The notes beneath the pieces were generated by a model. The model saw nothing but the letters and a program-made list of their open reading frames with translations, made no database searches and was not told the origin of the DNA. The translations under genes were made by a program, and so were the position numbers. From Chitinophagales bacterium (lineage in GTDB: Bacteria > Bacteroidota > Bacteroidia > Chitinophagales > Chitinophagaceae), in NCBI GenBank assembly GCA_017303455.1, contig JAFLBM010000018.1, forward strand, positions 46,972-110,971: a stretch of 64,000 bases of DNA, in the 5' to 3' direction. Below are positions 51,226 to 61,441 of this stretch, piece by piece. Within the stretch, counting starts at the first letter, position 1; the number at the start of each line of letters is the position of its first letter.

Positions 51226-53157
51226 ATGCATAAACTATGTTTGTTGTGTGTACCTGTTTTATTGCTATGTACTCTTCCTGCCTTGTCGCAAACTGTTGCT
51301 GAAGAAGATGTATCTACGGCACTGTCCTTAAAAAGAAAATTCAAAGATGAATCGTATGCTGCTGTTAGTATGACACAGCGCTACACGTTTGAAAAGGGAA
51401 AAAACGAATTCAGGCAACCCGTTGTAACCGTGAAGGAAGAAGGGTCTGTGGAATTTATCGGCTTAAAGGATATTGCAATTTTTCAATACTATAAATTTCA
51501 TAACCGGTTTATCCGACTGAAGTCCTTTTACCGCTACGATAAATTTGTTCGTAAATATTCATTGACCGGCAAAAGAGGTTTCGACCGGTCGGTTACGGAC
51601 GATAATATATTCTTTGATGACAGCAGGGTGCAATTGTACTCGTTTCGTTTTTTGCAAAAAGGAAAAATGGCGAAGCTGACCTGGGAAAATGAATATACCG
51701 ATGGTAAATACCTGACCCGGAATTTTTTCAACGAGTATTTCCCCGTGGCTGAAAAAATTATTGAGTTTGAAGTGCCCAACTGGCTGGATATTTCTTTTAT
51801 CGAAAAGAACTTTGGGAAATTCAAAGTGGAAAAATCAAAGGTTCCTTCCGGGAAATATACGCTGTATACATTTAAAGTAAAGAATGTGGAAGCTGTTAAA
51901 AGCGAATACCGGGATTTAGGGATTGCTTATACAGAACCACATATCCTAATTCAACTTAAATCCTTTGATAACGACGGGCAGCGTGTCAATCTTTTCCAGG
52001 GCACCAAAGACTTGTATGCATGGTATTCACATCTCTACAATCTTGCCGGTAATGATGTCAGCTCATTAAAGCAACAGGTAACATCTCTTACTACTGGCAA
52101 GAAAACGGATGAAGAAAAGATTAAAGCTATTTATTACTGGGTGCAGGATAATATCCGTTACATCGCTTATGAAGACGGATTCTCGGGATATATCCCTGCA
52201 AAAGCACAGGATGTGTATAAAGAAAAGTATGGTGATTGTAAAGGAATGGCGAACCTGCTGGCCGAAATGCTGAAGATCGCAGGCTATGATGCCCGCTTCA
52301 CGTGGATCGGTACCCGGCATATTCCTTATGATCACAGTGTGCCGGTAATGTGTGTGGACAATCATGCCATCACAACCTTGTATTTTAAAGGCAAGGAATA
52401 TTTCCTTGACGGAACAGAAAAGTATGCACCCTTTGGCGAAAATGCATTTCGTATACAGGGGAAATCAGCACTGATCGAAAAAGGTGAAACTTTTGATGAG
52501 AAAAAAGTTCCGCTTAGTAATGCCACTGAAAATAAAATTAAAACAACTGCCAGCCTGGTTTTAAGTGAGGGTTCCCTGAAGGGGCATGCAAAAATTACGC
52601 TGACCGGTGAAGAACGTAAGGACTTTCATAATGGATTTCAAAGTATGCCGAAACATGCCCAGCAGGATTTCCTGAAAGACATGCTGGAATTTGGCAACAG
52701 TAACCTTACTTCTTCGAATATAAAAAACAGTGACCTTACTAACAGGGAAATCCCTGTGGAAGTGGAGGGGGATATTGATCTGACCAATAATATCAACGTA
52801 ATTGGGGGCAGCCAGTACCTGAGTATTGACTTTTTTCCCAAAACACTTCGCAGCTTTATGCCGGGTCCTAAACGAACAAGAGGATATGATTTTGAAAGTA
52901 TTTTTTCTTACGAGGATGATATTGAACTGACTATTCCTGCCGGGAAAAAATGTATAGATCTGCCGGCCAGCCTCGTAATGGATAATCCCGGTTATGCTTT
53001 CAGCGGATCTTATGAAGTGACGGGAAATAAAGTGAAGCTGAAGAAAACACTGACCATTAAAGACAGTGTGATCCCTGCCACCGACCTGGCCAACTGGAAG
53101 ACCTTCCTGGAAAAACTGAAGGAGTTCAACAGTTACCTGTTAACCGTAACCAAATAA
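51226..53157 (+). CDS. Exported DUF3857 protein with transglutaminase-like domain
   Basis: 643 residues from the ATG at 51226 (MHKLCLLCVPVLLLCTLPALSQ); a TTG three codons earlier is rejected. An N-terminal DUF3857 beta-domain (about 45-255) is followed by a transglutaminase-like core with Cys in YGDCKGMANLL, His in DNHAITTL and Asp in FLDGTEKY, so the catalytic triad is complete. A C-terminal beta-domain ends it. It may cut or link peptides in the periplasm. Paired with the next gene. Confidence 0.87.
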   Translation: MHKLCLLCVPVLLLCTLPALSQTVAEEDVSTALSLKRKFKDESYAAVSMTQRYTFEKGKNEFRQPVVTVKEEGSVEFIGLKDIAIFQYYKFHNRFIRLKSFYRYDKFVRKYSLTGKRGFDRSVTDDNIFFDDSRVQLYSFRFLQKGKMAKLTWENEYTDGKYLTRNFFNEYFPVAEKIIEFEVPNWLDISFIEKNFGKFKVEKSKVPSGKYTLYTFKVKNVEAVKSEYRDLGIAYTEPHILIQLKSFDNDGQRVNLFQGTKDLYAWYSHLYNLAGNDVSSLKQQVTSLTTGKKTDEEKIKAIYYWVQDNIRYIAYEDGFSGYIPAKAQDVYKEKYGDCKGMANLLAEMLKIAGYDARFTWIGTRHIPYDHSVPVMCVDNHAITTLYFKGKEYFLDGTEKYAPFGENAFRIQGKSALIEKGETFDEKKVPLSNATENKIKTTASLVLSEGSLKGHAKITLTGEERKDFHNGFQSMPKHAQQDFLKDMLEFGNSNLTSSNIKNSDLTNREIPVEVEGDIDLTNNINVIGGSQYLSIDFFPKTLRSFMPGPKRTRGYDFESIFSYEDDIELTIPAGKKCIDLPASLVMDNPGYAFSGSYEVTGNKVKLKKTLTIKDSVIPATDLANWKTFLEKLKEFNSYLLTVTK

Positions 53158-53175
53158 TCATTCAAACTACAGTCT

Positions 53176-55386
53176 ATGGACTTTATGAATAAATATATAA
53201 AATGGAGAAGAATATTGCTTGCTTTATTTGCGTCGGTGACCCTGGTAACAGCAGGAACTGCGCAGGAAATCATTGACGAGGACTTTATTACTATATTGGA
53301 AGAAAATGCCAAAGAAGTACTGAATGAAGCAGATGCGGATTTTTCAGTGAACGCAGTTCCGGCTAAGTGGAACGAAGAATCGGTGGTGGCGATCGGTTAT
53401 AAAAAGCACATCCTCTTCGATAAAAAAAGATCGGGCCTGCTGGGGGGTAAGGAAAACCTGGTACTGATCGAGCGGAAAAGAATGAAGCTAAAATTGCTGG
53501 ATAAAACATCGGTCGATGATTTTTCTGAATTGTATTTCCGCTACAGTTCCAAATTTGATGGTTTCAGTGCAGTGATTCATAAACCGGATGGCACTAAAAA
53601 GGAGATACAGCTGACCAGGGCCGTGAGTATTGAAGACAACGATAAAGTGCCGGAGTTCTTCAAAAGTTTTTTTGACCAGAATGTCAGCAACCGGAATGAA
53701 TACTATAAAGTACCGGTGGCTGATCTGCTGCCCGGTGATATACTGGAATTTGCATCTCTTACCAGCAGTACCTTGAATGTGAAGAAGACGCCATATTACC
53801 AATTCGATCCCCAATATGAATTATGCCAGAAAGGAATGCCGGTGATGAAGCATAAGATCATCATTGAAACAGATAATAACTCTTTTGTTACAGCAAGAAG
53901 CATTAACGGGGCTCCTGAATTTCAGCAATCCTCCAACGGCGATTTTAATGTATATACCTGGCAGGATGAGAACAGGGAACGATTAAAGGATGTGAACTTT
54001 GTGAATGAATATATGGTGCTGCCACTGGTAAAATTCCAGATCACTTACACCGATGGCCGTGAGATCAAATATTTATTTGCCGGCACGAAGGGACAGATAA
54101 AAAACACATTCGACATGGCAGAGATCGGCAGAAAAGCCTATGCAAACTATACAGGTGTTGGCAATAGCTGGGTCTATGGGGCCAGTGGAGCAACAGTGGA
54201 TGCCATATCAAATATGCTATGGGGTAAGCTTAAGGCGAATGGTGGTAAAGATGTGCCGGAGGATAAATTTATTGAGATGGCCTATTATTATATACGGCAT
54301 ACCCAGGTGTTCAATAATTTTTATTATTCTGACAAGCAATTCTGTTATTTGCTCGGACAACTGTTATCCGCCCGGAAAATATCTTCTGAGATCATTGTTA
54401 CAACGCCTAATAATCTTACCTCACCGGCCAATCTTTTATTTGAGAGTGAACTTTCCTGGTGCCTGCGGGTAAAAAATAAATATATTTTCAGGGCTACTGA
54501 ACATTCCAATTTATATGATGTGGATGAAACGATGACCGGGAATGATGGGTACAAACTACCCGTGAATGCAAAGGAACAGACAGAAGCGGTGAAGATCAGC
54601 GATGTGAAACCAGAAAACAGCAAAAGTCTTTTCCAGTTTTTTGTAACGGTGGATACTTCTCTGAAATGGTTGAATGTTGAACGAACCACTGCGTATACAG
54701 GTATACAGAAAGAAAGAAATATTTATTCTGCCCTGCGGTTTACACCTTATATGTTCAATGACAGCCGGACTTTCAATGGCCCGGACGACTATGAAAATGT
54801 TCCGGAGAAATATATGGACCAGGTGTACCAGCAAAAAAAGGCGCTGATAGACGAATTCAAAGAAAGAAAACCTGAATATATGAAAGACCAGATGGAAGGT
54901 GACCTTGGTGTTTCAGTAAACTATAAAGATTTCCAGGTAGTCACGGAAGGCCGGAGTTTTAAAAAACCGGAACTGATGTATAAGGAAACAGCACAGGTAG
55001 GCGAGAAGATCAGGAAGGCGGGTAAAAAATTACTGATCAATTTACCTGGTTTGATGGGCGGGCAGTTGCAGATCAGGAAAGATGAACGCACCCGGAATTT
55101 CGATATTGATGTCCGTCACCCCCGGCAATTGAAATGGCAGATCAATATGACCATTCCAGCAGGTTATACTGTGGAAGGAGTGGAGGAGCTCAAAACCAAT
55201 GTTGATAATGAAACCGGTTCATTTATCACTTCCGCCAAAGTGGAAAATAATACGCTGACTATTGATATCCAGAAAATATACAAGCAGAAAAATATCAGTA
55301 AAGAAAAATGGCCGCAAATGCTGGAATTTGTAGATGCGGCTTACAATTTCACGCATAAACTGGTGTTGCTGAAACCGGTGAATTAG
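53176..55386 (+). CDS. Exported DUF3857 protein with degenerate transglutaminase-like domain
   Basis: 736 residues; the first ATG is used, though the one at 53185 gives an equally good signal peptide. The layout matches its upstream neighbour, 18 nt away. In the transglutaminase-like part a Cys remains (SDKQFCYLLGQLLSARKISSEII), but the His position reads ELSWCLRVKNKYIFRATEHSN, so the triad looks broken. It is probably a non-catalytic partner of the protein encoded at 51226. Confidence 0.8.
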   Translation: MDFMNKYIKWRRILLALFASVTLVTAGTAQEIIDEDFITILEENAKEVLNEADADFSVNAVPAKWNEESVVAIGYKKHILFDKKRSGLLGGKENLVLIERKRMKLKLLDKTSVDDFSELYFRYSSKFDGFSAVIHKPDGTKKEIQLTRAVSIEDNDKVPEFFKSFFDQNVSNRNEYYKVPVADLLPGDILEFASLTSSTLNVKKTPYYQFDPQYELCQKGMPVMKHKIIIETDNNSFVTARSINGAPEFQQSSNGDFNVYTWQDENRERLKDVNFVNEYMVLPLVKFQITYTDGREIKYLFAGTKGQIKNTFDMAEIGRKAYANYTGVGNSWVYGASGATVDAISNMLWGKLKANGGKDVPEDKFIEMAYYYIRHTQVFNNFYYSDKQFCYLLGQLLSARKISSEIIVTTPNNLTSPANLLFESELSWCLRVKNKYIFRATEHSNLYDVDETMTGNDGYKLPVNAKEQTEAVKISDVKPENSKSLFQFFVTVDTSLKWLNVERTTAYTGIQKERNIYSALRFTPYMFNDSRTFNGPDDYENVPEKYMDQVYQQKKALIDEFKERKPEYMKDQMEGDLGVSVNYKDFQVVTEGRSFKKPELMYKETAQVGEKIRKAGKKLLINLPGLMGGQLQIRKDERTRNFDIDVRHPRQLKWQINMTIPAGYTVEGVEELKTNVDNETGSFITSAKVENNTLTIDIQKIYKQKNISKEKWPQMLEFVDAAYNFTHKLVLLKPVN

Positions 55387-55534
55387 CGTTCGGTTTTTTT
55401 AAGTAATCAAAATTGTTACTTTATTGATTTTTAACAGACTAGTTGAGCAGGTCTCAAGCCTTTTAGGTGCTTTCAGGACCCTTTTTCTTGTTTTTCCCAT
55501 CTTTTCCCCAGCTTAAAAATCTTTGATATTCAAA

Positions 55535-55565
55535 TTGGAGGATTAGCCACCCCCCCTTACCTTTG
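55535..55565 (+). promoter_or_regulatory. Promoter of atpD
   Basis: TTGG (55535-55538), 19 nt and TACCTTTG (55558-55565), 29 nt before the atpD ATG. Good -7 box, weaker -33. Confidence 0.6.
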
Positions 55566-55573
55566 CGGCCTGA

Positions 55574-57094
<1,521 letters not shown>

Positions 57095-57349
57095 AGTCTC
57101 CCCAAGCCCCTCCGCGGGAGGGGTTTTGAGTGTCTCAGACTTTGAAAGTTTTTTTTTACGGTGATGTTGATGTAGCCAGCTTTAGTAAGGCTATCAGCTT
57201 TTGTTGCGTCGCACACTTCATCGTTTTGTTCTTTGCTCAACAGGAAATTATTAATTAACCGACTTTAAAGTGCTTAATACTTTAGAGTTCTAAAGTCCCT
57301 CCTGCGGAGGGCCTGCCTGCCGGACAGGCAGGATTTAGGGAGGCCGGAT
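57095..57349. repeat. Palindrome-rich spacer between atpD and atpC
   Basis: 255 bases hold at least three inverted repeats: CCCCTCC/GGAGGGG (57107-57123, followed by TTTT), CCCTCC/GGAGGG (57297-57312) and CCTGCCTG/CAGGCAGG (57313-57333). The last recurs at 57623-57641. These look like dispersed REP-type units that have settled in the operon. Confidence 0.6.
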
Positions 57350-57607
57350 ATGAACTTAGAAATATTAACACCAGAAAAAAAACTTTACAGCGGCGAAGTG
57401 TATGGTGTGCAGATGCCGGGTATCAGCGGTTCCTTTGAAGTGCTGGACAAACATGCCCCGCTGGTAAGTGCATTAAAAGCGGGCCGTGTAAAAGTGCTGA
57501 AGGATAAACAAAGCCACCTGGCCAATTTTGATATTCAGGGCGGATTCGTGGAAGTATTAAATAATAAAGTAACTGTACTTGTTGAAGGTGCAGTGCCGGT
57601 TGAATAA
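57350..57607 (+). CDS. atpC: ATP synthase F1 subunit epsilon, short form
   Basis: 85 residues comprising only the N-terminal beta-sandwich (MNLEILTPEKKLYSGEVYGVQMPGISGSFEVLDKHAPLVSAL...GGFVEVLNNKVTVLVEGA). The C-terminal helical pair that inhibits ATP hydrolysis in other bacteria is absent, which is normal in this phylum. The long palindromic spacer from atpD may weaken co-transcription. Confidence 0.93.
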   Translation: MNLEILTPEKKLYSGEVYGVQMPGISGSFEVLDKHAPLVSALKAGRVKVLKDKQSHLANFDIQGGFVEVLNNKVTVLVEGAVPVE

Positions 57608-57622
57608 GACTGACTGGAAAAC

Positions 57623-57641
57623 CCTGCCTGCCGCAGGCAGG
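57623..57641. repeat. Second CCTGCCTG/CAGGCAGG palindrome, after atpC
   Basis: CCTGCCTG-CCG-CAGGCAGG, the same stem as at 57313-57333 with a shorter loop. The two copies bracket atpC. Confidence 0.6.
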
Positions 57642-57672
57642 CATTTATCCGGGATTTTGAAAACAGATTATG

Positions 57673-57700
57673 ACCCTCTCAGTACTGAGAGGGTTTTTTT
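57673..57700 (+). terminator. Terminator of the atpDC transcript
   Basis: A perfect 11-bp inverted repeat (ACCCTCTCAGT/ACTGAGAGGGT) followed by a T run to 57700. Confidence 0.8.
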
Positions 57701-57725
57701 ATACTGAAAGATGGGATAAAATAGT

Positions 57726-57753
57726 AAAAGGGTTCTCACAGGAGAACCCTTTT
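57726..57753. terminator. Bidirectional terminator
   Basis: AAAAGGGTTCTC (57726-57737), an ACAG loop and GAGAACCCTTTT (57742-57753). The A and T ends let it serve both atpC and the convergent gene ending at 57780. Confidence 0.75.
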
Positions 57754-57779
57754 AGAAAGGAAGCATATAATACAGTTGA

Positions 57780-58349
57780 TTATTTCTTTCTGAGGAAATT
57801 TTTCGAAATACCGATATTGAACTGCTCTCCGAAATTTAATCCAAAGCTGCTGGAGCCATCATTCGCTCCTTTCATTTTTTCAGTGTTGAAATTGATGCCA
57901 CCAAACCCAAAGTTGAGCGCAAATCCATTGCTTACATTCAACTGCACAGCAGGTGTGATCGTAACACCAAACCCGTTGTATTTGGTGCCGGCACTATTTT
58001 CTCTCCCGCGGTATAAAACATCTGCTTGCCCGAAGAGGCTGAAGATACTACCTAAAGAATGAGTATAACGGCCGAAAACACCAGCCGCAAACTGGTTTGT
58101 TTTCTGTTCGGCACCAATTACCGGGTCATACTTGGTTGTTCCGTACCCGCCGGTGATACCCACTGTCCAGTTATTGGTAAACTGGTAACCAACACCCGGG
58201 TTAATACTGAACGAGGAATACTTGTTATCAGAGGCATCTTTCTCCGTGCCGATGTTCAGGTTTCCGTACACTAAAACACTTCCTTTCTGTGCCTGCGAAG
58301 CCAATGCAATTCCTGTCATCAGCAGTACGCTAAAAAACATTTTTTTCAT
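57780..58349 (-). CDS. Small outer-membrane beta-barrel protein
   Basis: 189 residues from the ATG at 58349 (MKKMFFSVLLMTGIALASQAQ signal peptide); an ATG at 58385 is in frame but spoils the signal. The mature part alternates hydrophobic strands (GSVLVYGNLNIGTEK, FSINPGVGYQF, WTVGITGGYG, ALNFGFGGINF) and ends in an aromatic/basic strand, as in porin-like outer-membrane barrels of Bacteroidota. Function unknown. Confidence 0.8.
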   Translation of the reverse strand: MKKMFFSVLLMTGIALASQAQKGSVLVYGNLNIGTEKDASDNKYSSFSINPGVGYQFTNNWTVGITGGYGTTKYDPVIGAEQKTNQFAAGVFGRYTHSLGSIFSLFGQADVLYRGRENSAGTKYNGFGVTITPAVQLNVSNGFALNFGFGGINFNTEKMKGANDGSSSFGLNFGEQFNIGISKNFLRKK

Positions 58350-58566
58350 AAGTAAAATATTATTTGCGCTGCTAATAGCAAACAATGTACCCGTATCTGT
58401 TAATTCAGAAAAAAAGAAATTTTGTCAATGCAGGTACTGACAGAATAAGGGTATCTATGCCATATCAGGAATGCGATCAATATATGTAAGGAGTTTTTAC
58501 GAAGAAAAAATACTGTAGACGCCTTATAAAAAAAGGCCTCAGGGTTCAGCATATCGAAATAGCATT

Positions 58567-59304
58567 TTATTGTGCTGGCTGCTGTTGTTGTTTTCTCCTG
58601 GCGAGTTCCTGCTCTGCATAACCAAATACTTTTTTCATCATATCCGTTTTCCGGAATTCATATTTACTGCGGATCTGTTCTTCCTCGTTGGCAACAATAC
58701 TGAACATGCCGTCTACGGCACGGGCGGCAATAAAATCGGTCAGGCTGTTTTCCAATGGCTTATTGATGAAGGGTATCTTATTATAAACAGTAACGATATT
58801 GCTCCAGTCTTTATTGGCACCTTCTGTTTTAATAGTGCTGTCAACAACAGGCCGGAATGCAGTCATTAACTCAGGTGTCATTGTTGTTTTGAAATATTCG
58901 GTGGCAGCATGTGTGTTATCCGTGATCAGTAAGCCCACTGCATCCCGGATACTCATTTGTTTCAGGGAGTTCAGGAAAATAGGTTTTGCAGCACTCACAG
59001 CTGATACGGTGGCTTTGGTAAATTTCCCGGTTACCTGGTCCACTAATTTATCCATACCGATATCCCGGAGTGTTTTTTCAATTTTGGCGGCATCACCGGG
59101 AAATACAAAACGTACAAAGGGATTGCCGTTGGGGTCAGCATAAGCATCAAAACTTCTGAATAAGCCCTGTGATAATGCATCTTTTAATCCTGTAGCCATT
59201 TCAAATTCTGAAGGGGCGAGTGCAGATGCAATTTTTTTTAATGTATCACAGGAGGAAAGAAAAATCGTAGCACATAAAGTAACAGGGAGTAATAATTTTT
59301 TCAT
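58567..59304 (-). CDS. DUF4197 lipoprotein
   Basis: 245 residues with a lipoprotein signal (LSSC lipobox, Cys 19). The body matches DUF4197: LKDALSQGL..., FVFPGDAAKIEKTLRDIGM, ISIRDAVGLL-like segment, FKTTMTPELMTAFRPVVDSTI, DFIAARAVDGMFSIVANEE. The family is predicted to be a helical outer-membrane lipoprotein of unknown role. It is followed 50 nt downstream by the yqgE gene read from its own start. Confidence 0.85.
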   Translation of the reverse strand: MKKLLLPVTLCATIFLSSCDTLKKIASALAPSEFEMATGLKDALSQGLFRSFDAYADPNGNPFVRFVFPGDAAKIEKTLRDIGMDKLVDQVTGKFTKATVSAVSAAKPIFLNSLKQMSIRDAVGLLITDNTHAATEYFKTTMTPELMTAFRPVVDSTIKTEGANKDWSNIVTVYNKIPFINKPLENSLTDFIAARAVDGMFSIVANEEEQIRSKYEFRKTDMMKKVFGYAEQELARRKQQQQPAQ

Positions 59305-59354
59305 CAGAAAATTTTTTTAGAGATGTATATCCGGGAGAATTAGTTGCAGGTGAT

Positions 59355-59906
59355 TCAGTTTAGCTGCGGATCGATCGGGTAATTGATCATCATTTCATAT
59401 TCGCCACCCAATTCCTTCAAGGATTCTTTCCAGATCTCTTCATGATGGAGATGAAAGATCAGTTTTCGTTTGGCTTTTACTGTCAGCCATGATTTTTCTT
59501 TACGTTCTTCCTCCAGTTGTCCGTTGCTCCAGCCCGAATAGCCGACAAAAAAGCGGATGCGGGCCGGGTCCATATCTCCTTTTTTGATCAGGTCAACAAC
59601 ACTGTCAAAATTCCCGCCCCAGTAAACGCCCTTCAGCACTTCCACACCACCGGGAATATCATCGGGGTATTGGTGCAGAAAATGTATGGTATCCTGCTGC
59701 ACAGGACCGCCATAATAAACAGGTAAAGTATGACCTTCCAGTTCGGGTATCAGTTCATCAAGGGTGTTTTCATACTTTCGGTTCAGTACAAAACCAAAGC
59801 TCCCCTCTGCTTTATGCTCGCAGAGAAAGACCACTGTCCTGAGAAAGTTCGGGTCTTTCAGGAAAGGATCAGCGATGAGTAATATGCCGGGACCCGGTTC
59901 AATCAT
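59355..59906 (-). CDS. YqgE/AlgH-family protein
   Basis: 183 residues with the family's GFVLNRKYENTLDELIP, YYGGPVQQDTIHFLHQ, YWGGNFDSVVDLIK and FFVGYSGWSNGQLEEE segments. YqgE/AlgH proteins are widespread and of uncertain function, linked in some bacteria to gene regulation. Single gene, same strand as the DUF4197 gene that follows it. Confidence 0.9.
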   Translation of the reverse strand: MIEPGPGILLIADPFLKDPNFLRTVVFLCEHKAEGSFGFVLNRKYENTLDELIPELEGHTLPVYYGGPVQQDTIHFLHQYPDDIPGGVEVLKGVYWGGNFDSVVDLIKKGDMDPARIRFFVGYSGWSNGQLEEERKEKSWLTVKAKRKLIFHLHHEEIWKESLKELGGEYEMMINYPIDPQLN

Positions 59907-60103
59907 ACTTCAATTTAGGATGAAATTTCATTTTTTAGAAAATATGTTCTTACTGCTTGGACAAACTATCCGCTTAAAGGCAAGTTAAAAAGGGCAGGAG
60001 GCAGTCCCAGGCTACTTTTTTTTGAGGCTGCCGGGCTATTTTTGCCGGATGGTCTTTGTTCAGCAAAAACCCTTTATCTTAGGCAGCTTTAATCAATAAA
60101 TTA

Positions 60104-61441
60104 GTGAAAAGGACTTTTACAATCATTACTGTACTGATCACACTTTCGGTAGTTGGGCTGATCCTGCTTCAATTATCCTGGATCAATAATATGGTACTGG
60201 TTGGCCGTGAGCAGATCAAGGAAAGGGTAAATGAAGCGGTCGCTAATATTGCAACCGAGTTAGCCCAGTATAAAGGCAATTTCTTAATTCCCAACCGGTC
60301 GGCCGCTTCTGGTAAAATATTCCCTGATGAATTCGCTACAGATTTTTTGCGTCCGCAGACAATCGGAAGAAGATTTACCATTGAAGAGTTAGACGAAAAG
60401 ATCAGGAAGGCATTAAAAAATGTAAAGCTGGAGAAGATCAAATATGAGTTTGCCGTATTTGTAATGAACGGCACAGAGCTGGAAAAGCAAACCCCCAACT
60501 TTATAGCTGCAGATGCGGATACGGTTAATAATTACTCCAGGGCTGCGCAAATTGTAACCCCCAGCGGTTCCGCGGCAGAGAACCTGGCAGTAACCGAATA
60601 TATATCTGTAGTTGTGCTGGATTATCCTAAGTATGCGCTTCAGACATTGAGATGGCGTTTTGTTATCGCTATCGTTTTCAGTATTATCATTATCGCCGCT
60701 TTTTATCTTACGGTCCGCACCATGCTGCAGCAAAAGAAATTGGGCGAGATCAAGAATGACTTTATCAATAACATGACGCATGAGTTCAAAACGCCGATCG
60801 CCACCATCTCGCTGGCAGTGGACGCCATGCGGAATGAAAAAGTACTGAATGACCGGGAAAAACTCACTTACTTTAACAATATCATCAAGGAGGAAAATAA
60901 AAGGATGAACCGGCAGGTGGAAACCATTCTGAAAGCTTCACAACTGGAGAAACAGGAAGTTGATCTTAACCTGAAGCCGGCACATGTGCACAGCATCATT
61001 AAAGATGTGGTTGAAAATTTCGGGTTGCAACTGGAAGAGAAGGGCGGGAAAGCAGAATTATTATTGAATGCAACCAATGACCTTATAGAAGCCGACGAAG
61101 TACATTTATCGAACCTGGTAAATAACCTTATTGATAATGCATTGAAATATTCAAAAGATAATGTACCACCTTTTGTAAAACTGACCACGCAGTCAAACGG
61201 CAAAAAATTTATCATGCGGATCGAGGATAACGGAATTGGCATGAATAAAGAAACACTGAAGAGAGTATTTGAGCGGTTTTACCGGGCTCATACCGGTAAT
61301 CTTCATAATGTAAAAGGTTTCGGGCTGGGACTCAGTTATGTGAAAACAATGGTGGAGGCGCATCAAGGGGAAATTAAAGCGGAGAGTACATTAGGGAAGG
61401 GAAGTACTTTCATTGTGGAGCTGCCGTTGAAAAAGAGCTAA
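60104..61441 (+). CDS. Membrane sensor histidine kinase
   Basis: 445 residues with a GTG start and two membrane helices (about 5-27 and 185-207) around a periplasmic sensor. H-box NMTHEFKTPIATISLA, N-box LVNNLIDNALKYS, G1 IEDNGIGM, F and G2 VFERFYRAH...GFGLGLSYV. The response-regulator gene is not next to it: the next gene is queA, convergent and overlapping by 4 nt. It may phosphorylate a distant regulator. Confidence 0.9.
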   Translation: MKRTFTIITVLITLSVVGLILLQLSWINNMVLVGREQIKERVNEAVANIATELAQYKGNFLIPNRSAASGKIFPDEFATDFLRPQTIGRRFTIEELDEKIRKALKNVKLEKIKYEFAVFVMNGTELEKQTPNFIAADADTVNNYSRAAQIVTPSGSAAENLAVTEYISVVVLDYPKYALQTLRWRFVIAIVFSIIIIAAFYLTVRTMLQQKKLGEIKNDFINNMTHEFKTPIATISLAVDAMRNEKVLNDREKLTYFNNIIKEENKRMNRQVETILKASQLEKQEVDLNLKPAHVHSIIKDVVENFGLQLEEKGGKAELLLNATNDLIEADEVHLSNLVNNLIDNALKYSKDNVPPFVKLTTQSNGKKFIMRIEDNGIGMNKETLKRVFERFYRAHTGNLHNVKGFGLGLSYVKTMVEAHQGEIKAESTLGKGSTFIVELPLKKS

